Shown here: in pieces, positions 27,014-37,075 of the stretch | Numbering within the stretch: the first letter of the stretch is position 1 | How the letters are laid out: each line of letters starts with the position of its first letter | Source: Ferrimonas senticii DSM 18821 | Lineage (GTDB): Bacteria; Pseudomonadota; Gammaproteobacteria; Enterobacterales; Shewanellaceae | Direction: 5' to 3' | DNA: 64,000 nt | Assembly: GCF_000422665.1 (NCBI RefSeq) | Contig: NZ_KE383899.1 | Span: 279,844 to 343,843, forward strand | The notes under the pieces: generated by a model | What the model was told of the DNA's origin: nothing | Database searches by the model: none | What the model saw: only the letters and a program-made list of their open reading frames with translations | Made by a program: the position numbers and the translations under genes

Positions 27014-27631
27014 TTAGGCCAACAGCCCAATCAGTGCCAGCGGCGTCAGCAATGCCAGAATCGCCACGCCCCAGCCCAGCAGCAGGTTGTTCACCAGTTG
27101 CAGCTCTTTAACCAAGGTGGCGATACCAGCAACAAAACTGGCGAGGAACATCAGCCCAAATACCTGCACCATCATGCCGCAGAATTCGAGCCATGAACGC
27201 GCCTCGGTGGCGTTGGCATCGGTGCCAAATAGGCCAATAAATAGTTGCAAAAACAGCGCCAACACCAGCCCATAACCGCCACTGCAAAAGGCGGAGGCAA
27301 CACCGGTCAGCCAGCTGCTCCAGCTGGGTTGCTGCGGCTTGAAGCGGCTGATGCCAAACAGCAGCAACGCTTGGCCAAACACCAGCACCGAAGTAAAACC
27401 GTAGTACAGCCACGCCAGTTGCCACCAGCTGGTGTCGCCCTGCTGTAATCCCAACACCGGATCGACGTGGTAAAACCCCATCGTTGCCAGCATCGGCACA
27501 CACAGCAACCATCCTAATAGCGCCGTTAGCACCTGCGCTCGCTCTGGCTTGGTTGCCAAAGCCGCTTGTTTACGACGGCGTTCCACCGCGGTGGTGGTAA
27601 AGCCGTAGAGCCCGAGTAGATCCAATTTCAT
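27014..27631 (-). CDS. Membrane protein of unknown function
   Basis: 205 residues with a basic N-terminus (about 30 residues) and five or six hydrophobic helices. I do not recognise the family with certainty; hydrophobic pattern, size and the neighbouring YIP1 gene suggest a distant Yip1-like protein. Lies between valS and the YIP1 gene with its own terminator, so it is transcribed alone. Confidence 0.6.
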   Translation of the reverse strand: MKLDLLGLYGFTTTAVERRRKQAALATKPERAQVLTALLGWLLCVPMLATMGFYHVDPVLGLQQGDTSWWQLAWLYYGFTSVLVFGQALLLFGISRFKPQQPSWSSWLTGVASAFCSGGYGLVLALFLQLFIGLFGTDANATEARSWLEFCGMMVQVFGLMFLASFVAGIATLVKELQLVNNLLLGWGVAILALLTPLALIGLLA

Positions 27632-27657
27632 TGTTGTTTTTTCTTTCTGTATCGATA

Positions 27658-27686
27658 TGAAAACGCCACCGCAAGGGTGGCGTTCA
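27658..27686 (-). terminator. Intrinsic terminator after valS
   Basis: AACGCCACC / GGGTGGCGTT stem with a GCAA-side loop; on the minus strand it is followed by TTTTC. It lies 22 bases after the valS stop codon. Confidence 0.8.
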
Positions 27687-27707
27687 AATCAAACTAAGGT
27701 GACGAAA

Positions 27708-30554
27708 TTACAGCGCTTTTAGCTGCTCTTTCTGCTCTTCCAGTTTGGCGATGTCGCGCTTGGCTTCATCCAGCTTGGCTTGCTCTTTGACCACTACTGC
27801 TTCTGGCGCTTTAGCCAAGAAACCTTGGTTAGACAGCTTACCTTCAACACGGGCGGCTTCTTGCGCCAGCTTAGCGATCTGCTTGTCGATACGAGCCAAC
27901 TCAGCGGCCACGTCGATCAGACCCGCCATCGGGATCAGCAACTCCATGTTGCCAATCAGCTGAGTGGTGGACATCGGCGCGTCGCCTTCCAGCACTTCGA
28001 TAGACGCCAAGTTCGCCAGACGGGTCAGCATGATGCGGTTGGCATCGATGCGCGCTAGCTCTTCGGCTTGAGCGTTTTTCAGCAGCACGTTCAGCGGCTT
28101 GGATGGCGCTACGTTCAGTTCGCCACGGATGTTACGTACCGCAACGATGAACTGCTTGATCCACTCCAGATCCGCTTTGGCGGCGTCATTGGCCAGCGCC
28201 GCATCGTACTCTGGGTACGGCTGCAGCATGATGGTGTCGCCACCACGGCCAATCATTGGGGCCACGGTCTGCCAAATCTCTTCGGTCAGGTATGGCATCA
28301 GTGGGTGCATCAGACGCAACAGGCCTTCCAGTACCGTCAGCAGGGTGTGGCGAGTGCCGCGCTGCTGCGCTTCATTGCCGTTTTGCAGTACTGGCTTGGT
28401 CAGCTCCAGGTACCAGTCACAGAACTGGTTCCAGGTGAACTCGTAAGCGATGTTGGCGGCGATGTCGAAACGGTAGGTATCCAGCGCTTCACGCATCGCT
28501 TTGGTGGTGTCGTTAAACTGCGCCAGGATCCACTGATCCGCCAGGCTCAGCTCCATCTCACCGCCGTCTTTGCCACAATCTTGCGCTTCGGTGTTCATCA
28601 GCACGTAGCGGCTGGCGTTCCAAATCTTGTTGGCGAAGTTGCGGTAACCTTCCAGACGGTTCATGTCCCAGTTGATGTCACGACCGGTGGATGCCATCGC
28701 AGCCAGGGTAAAGCGCAGGGCGTCGGTACCGTGGGCAGCAATGCCCTCTGGGAACTGCTTGCGGGTCGATTTTTCAATCTTGGCTGCCAGCTGCGGCTGC
28801 ATCATGTTGCCGGTGCGCTTCTCAACCAGAGTTTCCAAGTCGATGCCGTCGATCATATCCAGTGGATCCAAAACGTTACCCTTGGACTTGGACATCTTAT
28901 CGCCCTGCTCATCGCGGATCAGGCCAGTCACGTACACGGTCTTAAACGGTACCTGTGGCTTGCCGTTTTCATCTTTGATGAAGTGCATGGTCATCATGAT
29001 CATCCGGGCAACCCAGAAGAAGATGATGTCGAAACCGGTTACCAACACGTCGGTTGGGTGGAAGGTCTTCAGACGTTCGGTGTCTTCTGGCCAGCCCAGA
29101 GTCGCGAAGGTCCACAGCGCCGAGGAGAACCAGGTATCCAGTACGTCTTCGTCTTGACGCAGGGTAACGTCATCAGCCAGACCATGCGCGGCGCGAACTT
29201 CCGCTTCGGTGTTGCCCACATACACTTTGCCGGACTCGTCGTACCATGCTGGGATGCGATGACCCCACCACAGCTGACGGGAGATACACCAATCTTGGAT
29301 GTCGCGCATCCAAGCGAAGTACATGTTTTCGTACTGCTGTGGAACGAATTTGATGTCGCCGTTTTCCACCGCTTCGGTGGCGGTTTTTGCCATTGGCGCA
29401 ACGCGCACATACCACTGATCGGTCAGCATTGGCTCAATCACCACGCCGCCACGGTCGCCGTACGGTACGGTCAGATCGTGATCTTTGATGCCATCCAGCA
29501 GGCCCAGCTCGTCGAATTCCGCAACGATCGCTTTACGCGCGGCGAAACGCTCCATGCCGTGGTACTTGGCTGGCAGTTCGGCGCTGTAGACGTCAGACGC
29601 TTCACCGTTGGTGTCCAGCACCTCGGCTTCGCTGCGAATATCGGCGTTGAAGGTCAAGATGTTGATCATCGGCAGCGCGTGGCGCTTACCTACTTCGTAG
29701 TCGTTGAAGTCGTGCGCTGGGGTGATCTTCACACAGCCAGTGCCCTTCTCCATGTCAGCGTGCTCGTCACCCACGATTGGAATGCGACGGCCCACGATTG
29801 GCAGGATCAGCTCTTTGCCGATCAGATCCATGTAGCGTGGATCTTCTGGGTTCACCGCCACACCGGTATCGCCCAGCATGGTTTCTGGACGAGTGGTGGC
29901 CACCACGATGTAATCTTTGCCATCGGCGGTTTTGACGCCGTCAGCCAGTGGGTAACGGAAGTGCCACATGAAACCCTTGGTCTCTTTGTTTTCCACTTCC
30001 AGATCGGAAATTGCGGTGTGCAGTTTCGGATCCCAGTTCACCAGACGCTTGCCGCGGTAGATCAGATCGTCTTTATACAGACGCACGAACACTTCCTGCA
30101 CGGCGGCAGACATGCCCGGATCCATGGTGAAACGCTCATGTTCCCAATCGACAGAGGCGCCCATGCGACGCAGCTGTTGGGTAATGGTGCCACCGGACTC
30201 TTCTTTCCATTCCCACACTTTGTCGATGAAGGTTTCACGACCCAAGTCTTGGCGAGTGATGTTCTGCGCCGCCAGCTTACGCTCTACCACCATCTGGGTG
30301 GCGATACCGGCGTGATCGGTACCGACCTGCCACAGGGTGTTTTTGCCCTGCATGCGCTGGTAGCGGATCATGGTGTCCATGATGGTGTCTTGGAAAGCGT
30401 GACCCATGTGCAAGCTGCCGGTGACGTTTGGCGGCGGGATCATGATGCAGTATGGATCTTTGCTGGTGTCACCGTGCGGCTTGAAGTAGCCGGACTCTTC
30501 CCAGCGCTGGTAATGGCGCTGTTCGATGGCTGTTGGGTTGTAGGTCTTATCCAT
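27708..30554 (-). CDS. valS: Valyl-tRNA synthetase
   Basis: 948 residues, close to the 951 of E. coli. Class I motifs: [15 protein letters not shown] (HIGH-type) near residue 40-54 and [12 protein letters not shown] (KMSKS) near 555. The editing (CP1) domain includes [18 protein letters not shown]. The C-terminal coiled coil ([20 protein letters not shown]) binds tRNA. It charges tRNA-Val. It follows holC by 23 bases, an arrangement common in gammaproteobacteria. The opposite strand is open for 831 codons; see rejected items. Confidence 0.97.
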   Translation of the reverse strand: MDKTYNPTAIEQRHYQRWEESGYFKPHGDTSKDPYCIMIPPPNVTGSLHMGHAFQDTIMDTMIRYQRMQGKNTLWQVGTDHAGIATQMVVERKLAAQNITRQDLGRETFIDKVWEWKEESGGTITQQLRRMGASVDWEHERFTMDPGMSAAVQEVFVRLYKDDLIYRGKRLVNWDPKLHTAISDLEVENKETKGFMWHFRYPLADGVKTADGKDYIVVATTRPETMLGDTGVAVNPEDPRYMDLIGKELILPIVGRRIPIVGDEHADMEKGTGCVKITPAHDFNDYEVGKRHALPMINILTFNADIRSEAEVLDTNGEASDVYSAELPAKYHGMERFAARKAIVAEFDELGLLDGIKDHDLTVPYGDRGGVVIEPMLTDQWYVRVAPMAKTATEAVENGDIKFVPQQYENMYFAWMRDIQDWCISRQLWWGHRIPAWYDESGKVYVGNTEAEVRAAHGLADDVTLRQDEDVLDTWFSSALWTFATLGWPEDTERLKTFHPTDVLVTGFDIIFFWVARMIMMTMHFIKDENGKPQVPFKTVYVTGLIRDEQGDKMSKSKGNVLDPLDMIDGIDLETLVEKRTGNMMQPQLAAKIEKSTRKQFPEGIAAHGTDALRFTLAAMASTGRDINWDMNRLEGYRNFANKIWNASRYVLMNTEAQDCGKDGGEMELSLADQWILAQFNDTTKAMREALDTYRFDIAANIAYEFTWNQFCDWYLELTKPVLQNGNEAQQRGTRHTLLTVLEGLLRLMHPLMPYLTEEIWQTVAPMIGRGGDTIMLQPYPEYDAALANDAAKADLEWIKQFIVAVRNIRGELNVAPSKPLNVLLKNAQAEELARIDANRIMLTRLANLASIEVLEGDAPMSTTQLIGNMELLIPMAGLIDVAAELARIDKQIAKLAQEAARVEGKLSNQGFLAKAPEAVVVKEQAKLDEAKRDIAKLEEQKEQLKAL

Positions 30555-30577
30555 GGGATCTGAACTTCTCTGAAAAA

Positions 30578-31033
30578 TTAAACCGGCTGGGCGGCTAGAT
30601 CATGGGTACTCGGATTGAGTCCCATCTGCCTTGCGGCAGCAAAACGCCGACGAGCAAGCACCTTGGCCTGATCGTCAGCCGGAACAAAATCGATAATTTG
30701 AGCGAATTGTACCGCAAATTTGGGCAGTTCGGAGGCTAGGTTTACTAGGACTTGGCGATTTTCTAAGCGACTGTGATCGCCACCTTGCCAATGGATCACC
30801 ACCGGCGCCCCGCCTTGTGGTCCCTCGCCCTGCAGATTGTGCGGAATAAAGCGCTCGGCATCGAACTGCCACAACAGTTCATCGACCCGCTCGGCCTGAG
30901 CGCGGCTGTCGCAGAAGATCACCATCCCCTGCGCTTTGCTGTAACCGCGGGCGGCCAGTTCGCAGGTCAGCAGCTCAGGGTTGCCAAGGCGATCGGCACT
31001 GGCAGTCATCAAATAAAAGGTTGTTTGCGGCAT
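30578..31033 (-). CDS. holC: DNA polymerase III chi subunit HolC
   Basis: 151 residues, as in E. coli (147). It opens TTFYLMTA and contains [27 protein letters not shown], then PVVIHW, all standard in HolC. The protein links the clamp loader (via psi) to SSB at the replication fork. Upstream of valS in the same unit and downstream of pepA, the usual gammaproteobacterial order pepA-holC-valS. Confidence 0.93.
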   Translation of the reverse strand: MPQTTFYLMTASADRLGNPELLTCELAARGYSKAQGMVIFCDSRAQAERVDELLWQFDAERFIPHNLQGEGPQGGAPVVIHWQGGDHSRLENRQVLVNLASELPKFAVQFAQIIDFVPADDQAKVLARRRFAAARQMGLNPSTHDLAAQPV

Positions 31034-31181
31034 AGGAGCGACTCACAGACAAACGTCGGCAGTTGTCAGTCTTAAGTATTCAGTAGCTAACCATCTGACG
31101 CGACAAGCTGGCAGGTAACACCAACGCCGCTGTAGCTCTGACTGAGAACTGACAACCGATAACGGCCGATTTCCGAGCATT
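31034..31181. repeat. Intergenic repeat stretch between pepA and holC
   Basis: No gene. An AGTTGTCAGT word near 31054 and its reverse complement ACTGACAAC near 31148 form inverted arms about 90 bases apart; similar words occur at 21235-21330. Confidence 0.35.
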
Positions 31182-31206
31182 AAAAAAGAGGCCATTATGG
31201 CCTCCT
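31182..31206 (-). terminator. Intrinsic terminator after pepA
   Basis: On the minus strand GGAGGCC-ATAAT-GGCCTCT is followed by TTTTTAA, about 25 bases past the pepA stop codon. It separates pepA from holC-valS. Confidence 0.85.
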
Positions 31207-31230
31207 TTGCACTCAGATAAAAATCCGCGA

Positions 31231-32739
31231 TTATTCGACGCTGCTTTGACCGGCGCGGCCAAGCAAGTACTGGGTCAGAATTGGCACCGGACGACCGGTA
31301 GAGCCTTTGTTGGCACCGCTGTTCCAAGCGGTACCAGCCACATCCAAGTGGGCCCAATGGTACTTTTTGGTGAACTTCGACAGGAACAGCGCGGCGGTAA
31401 TGGTACCGGCGGCGCGACCGCCCAAGTTGGACATATCGGCAAATGGCGAGTCCAGTTGGTCGGCATAATCGTCCCACAGCGGCAGACGCCAGCAGCGATC
31501 GCCGGAGGCTTCGCCAGCGGCGGTCAGATCGTGAGCCAAGCTGTTTTGGTTGGCCAACATGCCGGTGGCGTGTTTACCCAAGGCAATCACACAAGCGCCG
31601 GTCAGAGTGGCGGTGTCGATCACCACGTCTGGATCGAACTGCTCAACGTAGGTCAGCGCATCACACAGCACCAAACGGCCTTCGGCGTCGGTGTTCAACA
31701 CTTCCACGGTTTGGCCGGACATGGTGGTAAGAATGTCACCCGGACGGTAAGACTTGCCGTCTGGCATGTTTTCACAGCCTGCTAGCACCGCCACCACATT
31801 GATGTTGAGATCCAATTCGCACAGTGCGCGCATGGTGCCCAATACGCCAGCGGCACCGCCCATGTCGTACTTCATCTCGTCCATCGCTTCGCCGGGCTTT
31901 AAGCTGATGCCGCCGGAATCGAAGGTCAGGCCCTTGCCCACTAGCACGATTGGCTTGGCGTTGGCATCGGTGGCGCCGTTGTAGGTCATCACCGTCATGA
32001 TCGATTCGTTTTCAGAACCGCGACCAACCGCCAGATAGGCGTGCATGCCCAGCTCGGCCATCTGCTCTTCACCGACAGTGCGCACTTGCAGCTTCTGGTA
32101 CTGCTCGGCCATCTGTTTCGCTTGGCTGGCTAGGTAAGCTGGATTACAAACGTTTGGCGGCATGTTGGCGACGTCTTTACACAGCTTGGTGCCGTGGGCG
32201 ACTGCCAGACCGTGGTTGATCGCCTGCTCACCAATGGCCAGCTCGCGCCGAGTTGGTACGTTGAATACCAGTTTGCGCAGCGGTCGGCGGGTTTCGTCTT
32301 TCTTCGATTTCATCGCATCGAAGGTGTACAAGCTGGACTCGGTGGTTTCTACCGCTTGGCGTACCTTCCAGTAGCTGTCGCGACCTTTAACGTGCAGTTC
32401 GGTTAAGAAGCACACCGCTTCCATCGAGCCGGTTTCATTCAACTTGCTGATGGTTTTGCTGATGATCTGCTTGTACTGCCGCTCATCCAGTTCGCGCTCT
32501 TTGCCACAACCCACCAGCAGCACCCGTTCTGACAGCACGTTTGGCACGTGGTGCAGCAGTAGCATCTGTCCCGGTTTTCCCTCTAGATCGCCACGACGCA
32601 GCAAGTTGCTGATAAAGCCGTCACTGATCTTATCCAGCTGCTCTGCGGTGGCTGACAGCCGACGTGGTTCAAACACGCCAACTACAATACAGGCAGAACG
32701 TTGCTTTTCTGGACTGCCGCTTTTTACACTGAACTCCAT
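31231..32739 (-). CDS. pepA: Cytosol (leucyl) aminopeptidase PepA
   Basis: 502 residues, close to E. coli PepA (503). M17 family signature [10 protein letters not shown] near residue 345 holds metal ligands and the active-site arginine; [16 protein letters not shown] and [11 protein letters not shown] supply other ligands. It removes N-terminal residues from peptides with two metal ions; in E. coli it is also a DNA-binding accessory factor in Xer recombination. GGGAGA lies before the ATG. Divergent from lptF as in many relatives. Confidence 0.95.
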   Translation of the reverse strand: MEFSVKSGSPEKQRSACIVVGVFEPRRLSATAEQLDKISDGFISNLLRRGDLEGKPGQMLLLHHVPNVLSERVLLVGCGKERELDERQYKQIISKTISKLNETGSMEAVCFLTELHVKGRDSYWKVRQAVETTESSLYTFDAMKSKKDETRRPLRKLVFNVPTRRELAIGEQAINHGLAVAHGTKLCKDVANMPPNVCNPAYLASQAKQMAEQYQKLQVRTVGEEQMAELGMHAYLAVGRGSENESIMTVMTYNGATDANAKPIVLVGKGLTFDSGGISLKPGEAMDEMKYDMGGAAGVLGTMRALCELDLNINVVAVLAGCENMPDGKSYRPGDILTTMSGQTVEVLNTDAEGRLVLCDALTYVEQFDPDVVIDTATLTGACVIALGKHATGMLANQNSLAHDLTAAGEASGDRCWRLPLWDDYADQLDSPFADMSNLGGRAAGTITAALFLSKFTKKYHWAHLDVAGTAWNSGANKGSTGRPVPILTQYLLGRAGQSSVE

Positions 32740-32974
32740 GGCATCTCCCGGTTATTTAAAGACAAGGCACTCATCTTGTTAGATAATGCGTCTTTTGTCG
32801 GCCCAAGGCACGGCAAACGATGGTTGGGTTTGCGTTTTTCTTGAGCAAAGTTGACCTTAATCATTTGCAAACAAAGGTTTAAGGCTGTTTGAAAACCTTG
32901 TAAAACAAACAGTCTACTGAAAACGCAAGCCGTTACCAGAGAAATTACCCCTTTACCAAAGTGGACAGTCATCG
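32740..32974. promoter_or_regulatory. pepA/lptF divergent promoter region
   Basis: 235 bases with no gene, A/T-rich towards lptF. Repeated AAACAAA/TTTGAAAACC words are present around 32867-32920 but I see no clear operator. Confidence 0.4.
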
Positions 32975-34129
32975 TTGATTTTACTTAAGTATCTGCTGAA
33001 AGAGGCCTTCAAGTCACAGATGGCAGTGCTGGCGGTGTTGGTGACCATCTTCGTCAGCCAGCAATTCGTTCGGATCCTTGCCGACGCCACCGATGGCGAA
33101 CTTCCCGGCCAACTTGTGATGACCCTGTTGGCGCTCAATCTGCCTGAGTTGCTGACGTTGATCCTGCCGTTGTCGCTGTTTTTGGGGGTGATGACCGCCC
33201 ATGGTCGGATGTACGCCGACAGTGAAATGACGGTACTGCACGCCGTGGGTGTATCGGAATGGTACGTCACTAGGGTAACGCTGCTGTTGGCGCTATTGAT
33301 GGCGGCGATCGCCGGCTACTCCTCAATGTACCTTGGCCCGTGGGCCGATGAACAAAAGTACCAAGTACTGGACAAAGCCAAAGCCGAAGCCGGTTTGTCG
33401 GCGATTGTGCAGGGCCGATTCCAAAAAACCGCCAATGGCGAAGCGGTACTGTACGTTGAAGAAACCGAGGGTGGCCGCCTATCCAAAGTGTTCGTAGCGC
33501 AGTTGCCAAAAGGCAACCCCAACCAGGTTCGCGATCAAGAAGACGCGAAAACCGCACTGGTGATGGCGCAAAGTGGCCGCATCAGCGAAGCCCAAGATGG
33601 TTCGCGCCGCTTGCACTTGGATGACGCCAACCGGATCAGCGGCATCATCAATCAATTAGAGTACCGCCAAGCGACCTTTGGTGAGTACGAAATGGAGATC
33701 CGTGAGCAGCAAACCGAAGCACGCCAACGCAAGATGAGTGCGCTTACGCTGCAACAATTGCTGGCGGATGGCAGCCTTGATGCGTGGGCAGAACTGCACT
33801 GGCGGATCGCCATTCCACTGTCGCTGCCACTGCTGGTGCTGATCGCCGTGCCGCTGTCACGGGTGCAGCCCCGCCAAGGCAAATACGCCAAAATGATCCC
33901 CGCGATTCTGATGTTCTTGGGTTACTTCGGCTTGTTGATGACCGGCCGTAATGCCATTGAAAACGGCTCTATCCCGGTGTGGTTAGGACTGTGGTGGATC
34001 CACCTGGCGATGCTGCTGATTGGCATTATTTTGATCAGCAAAGGTCGACCTTCGGGTCGTAAGGTGTTCTCCAAGTTTGGCTTCCTAAAACAGCTAAACC
34101 CGCGCATTTGGCTAAGGAAGCGCGCATGA
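32975..34129 (+). CDS. lptF: LPS export permease LptF
   Basis: 384 residues. Six membrane helices, three on each side of a periplasmic jellyroll domain (about 130-260). The N-terminus LLKYLLKEAFKSQMAVLAVL and LNLPELLTLILPLSLFLGVM match LptF. With LptG and LptB2 it extracts LPS from the inner membrane and passes it to LptC. The only start that gives the conserved N-terminus is a TTG at 32975, with a poor Shine-Dalgarno sequence, so translation is probably weak. It overlaps lptG by four bases. Confidence 0.93.
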   Translation: MILLKYLLKEAFKSQMAVLAVLVTIFVSQQFVRILADATDGELPGQLVMTLLALNLPELLTLILPLSLFLGVMTAHGRMYADSEMTVLHAVGVSEWYVTRVTLLLALLMAAIAGYSSMYLGPWADEQKYQVLDKAKAEAGLSAIVQGRFQKTANGEAVLYVEETEGGRLSKVFVAQLPKGNPNQVRDQEDAKTALVMAQSGRISEAQDGSRRLHLDDANRISGIINQLEYRQATFGEYEMEIREQQTEARQRKMSALTLQQLLADGSLDAWAELHWRIAIPLSLPLLVLIAVPLSRVQPRQGKYAKMIPAILMFLGYFGLLMTGRNAIENGSIPVWLGLWWIHLAMLLIGIILISKGRPSGRKVFSKFGFLKQLNPRIWLRKRA

Positions 34130-35193
34130 TCCGCATTCTTGATCTGTATATCGCTCGCACCATCATCGGCAGCACTGCGGTGTGTTTGTTGGTGCTCACC
34201 GGCCTGTCGGGCTTGATTAAGTTTGTCGATAAGCTGCGCTGGGTTGGTAAAGGTGATTTCACCAGTTTCGATCTACTGACCTACGTGCTGTTCTTGGTGC
34301 CACGGGATCTGGAGATGTTCTTCCCGATTGCGGCGATGCTGGGGGCACTGATCGGCATGGGCATGCTAGCGCAAAGTTCCGAACTGACGGTGATGCAAGC
34401 AGCCGGCTTGTCTCGGCTGAACATCGCGTTTTCGGTACTGAAAACCGCCCTGCCGTTGATGCTGTGCGTGATGCTTATTGGCGAATATGTGGCCCCGGTA
34501 GCAGAGCAAACTGCCCGTGAATTTGCCGCCCAAAAGCGCTCTGGCGGCAGTTTGATCCAATCCAGTCGTAATGGCTTGTGGGCCAAAGACGGTGAGCGTT
34601 TCGTCAATATCAAAGAGGTAGAGGACGCCTTTAATCTTAATGACGTCACCATCTATCGCTTCGACGAACAGCTGCAACTGCGCCATGTGCTGCATGCCAA
34701 AAGCGCGGTATACCAGCAAGATCACTGGCAACTGCACAGCGTTACCGAAACCCAGTTAGGTGACGAGCAAGTGACGACCAGCAGCGATGTGGCCGGCCAA
34801 TGGCAGTCCAACTTGACCCCAGACAAACTGCAAGTGGTGACGGTATCACCAGAATCGCTGTCGATCTCTGGTCTGGTCGATTATCTGGATTACCTTAACG
34901 CCAACCAGCAAGATCCAACGCGCTATGAACTGGCGCTGTGGCGCAAGATCGCCCAGCCGGTTACGGTCGCGGTAATGATGCTGCTGGGGCTGTCGTTTAT
35001 CTTTGGTCCGCTGCGCAGCGTGACCATGGGCGCTCGACTGCTGCTGGGGGTGGTTACCGGTTTTGGCTTCTACATCAGTAACGAGATCTTTGGGCCGATG
35101 AGCCTGGTGATGGGCTTGCCAACATTCCTAGGAGCGATGCTACCGAGCATGCTATTTGCGGTAGCCGGTTACTACCTGCTGCAGCGGCGCTAG
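34126..35193 (+). CDS. lptG: LPS export permease LptG
   Basis: 355 residues. Same architecture as LptF: ILDLYIARTIIGSTAVCLLV at the N-terminus, periplasmic domain in the middle, C-terminal helices LRSVTMGARLLLGVVTGFGF typical of LptG. Start at ATG 34126 overlapping the lptF stop (ATGA), hence coupled production of the heterodimer. A terminator follows. Confidence 0.94.
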   Translation: MIRILDLYIARTIIGSTAVCLLVLTGLSGLIKFVDKLRWVGKGDFTSFDLLTYVLFLVPRDLEMFFPIAAMLGALIGMGMLAQSSELTVMQAAGLSRLNIAFSVLKTALPLMLCVMLIGEYVAPVAEQTAREFAAQKRSGGSLIQSSRNGLWAKDGERFVNIKEVEDAFNLNDVTIYRFDEQLQLRHVLHAKSAVYQQDHWQLHSVTETQLGDEQVTTSSDVAGQWQSNLTPDKLQVVTVSPESLSISGLVDYLDYLNANQQDPTRYELALWRKIAQPVTVAVMMLLGLSFIFGPLRSVTMGARLLLGVVTGFGFYISNEIFGPMSLVMGLPTFLGAMLPSMLFAVAGYYLLQRR

Positions 35194-35213
35194 ACCGATC
35201 AGCAATCCTCAAA

Positions 35214-35246
35214 CAACGAAGGCACCCACGGGTGCCTTCGTTATTT
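35214..35246 (+). terminator. Intrinsic terminator after lptG
   Basis: AACGAAGGCACCC-ACG-GGTGCCTTCGTT then TATTT, about 20 bases past the stop codon. A long symmetrical stem that may also end the convergent AhpD-like gene. Confidence 0.88.
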
Positions 35247-35264
35247 GCGTTTATGGGCTAGAGA

Positions 35265-35858
35265 CTAAACCCGGTGCTTGCCACCGCTCCAGCCGCCTTG
35301 GCTTAACACCTCATCGCCCATCGCTTGCGCTGGCGCTTCGATTTCGGTTGCCATCGAATCGTTCCAGCGATTCAAAAAACCGTACAGCGAAATCGCTCCC
35401 AATATCTCAACGATCTGCACTTCACTCCAATGATCGCGCATCCGCGCCATCAGCGACTCATCAACCGCATTAGGGACACTGCCCGCCGCTAGAGCAAAAT
35501 CCAGTGCGGTGCGCTCGGCTTCGGTATACAACGGGCTAGTCTGATACTCCCACACCGCTTGCACTTTCTGATGTGACACCTCATGCAATTCGGCGGCGAT
35601 CAACGAATGCGCCTCACAGTACTGGCAGCCAGCAGCGCGACTGCAAAAGTGGGCAATTAAGCGTTTGAAACCGGCATCAACCTCGCCATTGGGATCCATC
35701 ACCGCTTTGGTCAACGCCCCAAACCCCGCCACCATTGCCGGTACCCGCTGCATGGTCAGTAGGCTATTGGGAACAAACCCCAAAATTCGTTCAAACAGGG
35801 CAAAATCGTTGGCAAGCTCTGGGCTTGTATCGGCTGGCAGCGGCGCTAATAGTGGCAT
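35265..35858 (-). CDS. AhpD/carboxymuconolactone decarboxylase-like protein
   Basis: 197 residues. The core AhpD-like helix bundle carries AAGCQYCEAHS, a CxxC-x2-H redox motif near residues 75-85, as in peroxidase-related members of the family. It probably has alkylhydroperoxidase-type or unknown thiol redox activity. Start ATG at 35858 is preceded by AAGGAG; an upstream GTG would lie before this Shine-Dalgarno sequence. Confidence 0.82.
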   Translation of the reverse strand: MPLLAPLPADTSPELANDFALFERILGFVPNSLLTMQRVPAMVAGFGALTKAVMDPNGEVDAGFKRLIAHFCSRAAGCQYCEAHSLIAAELHEVSHQKVQAVWEYQTSPLYTEAERTALDFALAAGSVPNAVDESLMARMRDHWSEVQIVEILGAISLYGFLNRWNDSMATEIEAPAQAMGDEVLSQGGWSGGKHRV

Positions 35859-35920
35859 CGGTAAACTCCTTTTCACGAGGTTTGGTTCAGTGATTTGAAG
35901 CTAACAGGCTTTCGCCAAAT

Positions 35921-35948
35921 GAAAAAGCCGACGAGATAACGTCGGCTT
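35921..35948 (-). terminator. Intrinsic terminator after the RDD gene
   Basis: On the minus strand AAGCCGACG-TTATCT-CGTCGGCTT runs into TTTCATTT, about 30 bases past the RDD stop codon. Confidence 0.85.
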
Positions 35949-35979
35949 GGTAAAACGTGTCAACGCGGTTCAAAGAACC

Positions 35980-36486
35980 TCAGCGCAGCTTACTTTGCTC
36001 GAGCAGTTGCTTATTTTGCTCAATAGTTAACTGCACCACTTCCGATCCTGATAATCGATCGTGCAGCGCCGTTTGGCTGCTGTCCCACAGCAGTGTCAGA
36101 TTGGCAAGACCACCAAACGCGTACGCCGCTCGGCGCCAGCCTTGGCCTTGGCTGATCAAAGCACCATCGGTGCGCTGTACCCGAATACGCCACGCCCGCA
36201 TCCCCAGGGTTTGACCGCTGCGACTCCAACTCCAGACAAACAGATAAGCGACCGCTAATAGCTTAGCCAGTTCATTCACCAGGCTTAGCGCTGGCGTGGC
36301 GATGATCAGATCGCTGATATGTTGATGCTGTCCCATATCAAGCAATCCCAATTTAACCACCAAGGTGATCAGCGCGAACATGATGGTGCCGGCAAACATA
36401 TACACGGCGATGCCCACCAAAAAGTCATACATCCATGCGGCCATACGGCGCAGTAAAGTGGCTCTAGGGGCATTGGCAAACGACAT
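35980..36486 (-). CDS. RDD family membrane protein
   Basis: 168 residues with three to four hydrophobic helices. The RDD signature is relaxed here to LLRRMAAWMYDFLVG at the N-terminus; WSRSGQTLGMRAWRIRVQR in the middle is the strongly conserved RDD segment. Function unknown; some relatives are ion transporters. Start ATG at 36486 (MSFANAPRA) is preceded by AAGGAAG. The leader and first codons are partly duplicated about 515 bases upstream. Confidence 0.82.
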   Translation of the reverse strand: MSFANAPRATLLRRMAAWMYDFLVGIAVYMFAGTIMFALITLVVKLGLLDMGQHQHISDLIIATPALSLVNELAKLLAVAYLFVWSWSRSGQTLGMRAWRIRVQRTDGALISQGQGWRRAAYAFGGLANLTLLWDSSQTALHDRLSGSEVVQLTIEQNKQLLEQSKLR

Positions 36487-36560
36487 CAGGACTTCCTTGT
36501 TTGGCTCTATTATCAACAAGGAGATTGTCGCCGACCCCGCAGGCTGGTGCAATCCGTCAA
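36476..36560. repeat. Direct repeat copy 1 (RDD leader)
   Basis: GCAAACGACATCAGGACTTC and CTTGTT following it (about 36478-36503) are repeated exactly at 36998-37021; an ATTGTCGCCGA word further on (36525 and 37041) is also shared, so the duplicated unit is at least about 60 bases with decay outside the first 25. Confidence 0.75.
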
Positions 36561-36569
36561 TGGCAGACA

Positions 36570-36710
36570 CTAATACTTAACGAAAAATATAAATTCACAA
36601 TTACGACATTGAAATTTTTGCCGATTCAACTTGGTAATAAAACGCTCTAAAAAGCTGCGTTTAATCCGTGCTGGCGCATGAGAACTTTTGCATTTAGGGC
36701 AGGTGTTCAT
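36570..36710 (-). CDS. 46-residue zinc-ribbon protein
   Basis: A short minus-strand frame: ATG at 36710, stop at 36570-36572. The product begins MNTCPKCKSS and has CRNCEFIF near the C-terminus, so two CxxC knuckles separated by about 27 residues rich in Arg/Lys (ARIKRSFLERFITKL). This layout matches a common but uncharacterised family of tiny zinc ribbons that place a basic amphipathic helix between the knuckles. It lies 83 bases upstream of the RDD gene on the same strand, in DNA that is more A/T-rich than its surroundings. Role unknown. Confidence 0.6.
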   Translation of the reverse strand: MNTCPKCKSSHAPARIKRSFLERFITKLNRQKFQCRNCEFIFFVKY

Positions 36711-36757
36711 GAATAAACCCAAAAAATAATCAACCAGACTAACTATTTTAATGATTT

Positions 36758-37030
36758 ATGAAAACTTTTCGGAATAAAAACCACATTCAGAGAGGTAGAT
36801 CAAAAACAGCATCAATCAATGCTGATACTCCTCATGATTTAACAATTTTCTTTACGTTGCAAAACAACGACACAACAATAAGCTCAAAGTCATATAAAGC
36901 AAACGAATTGGGCCACCGATTGGCACATTGCAATGCAGTTGATTACGCCCAACTCGCTATCAACAACCGACGCAATGTTACTCAATTAACACTCGCAAAC
37001 GACATCAGGACTTCCTTGTTCGACCTTTGA
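36758..37030 (+). CDS. Doubtful 90-residue ORF in A/T-rich insert
   Basis: Open from ATG at 36758 to a stop just past the second copy of the RDD-leader repeat, which encodes its last residues (LANDIRTSLF). No recognisable domain, rather polar, no clear Shine-Dalgarno sequence. It may be a foreign gene fragment fused by chance to the repeat, or not a gene. Confidence 0.3.
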   Translation: MKTFRNKNHIQRGRSKTASINADTPHDLTIFFTLQNNDTTISSKSYKANELGHRLAHCNAVDYAQLAINNRRNVTQLTLANDIRTSLFDL

Positions 37031-37075
37031 TAGAGGCCGCAATTGTCGCCGAGGTTGGCGGCTGCAAATCCCCAG
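36995..37075. repeat. Direct repeat copy 2 (partial RDD leader duplicate)
   Basis: Second copy of the RDD 5' region. In the minus frame it reads SNKEVLMSFA against PNKEVLMSFA at the true gene, then diverges, so it is a broken duplicate of the gene start that lies about 515 bases away. Confidence 0.7.

Noticed and set aside
28068..30563. 831-codon open frame on the plus strand opposite valS
   Set aside because: It mirrors the valS codon phase (antisense frame of a gene with strong codon bias), has no recognisable domain and no ribosome binding site. valS is unquestionable on the other strand.
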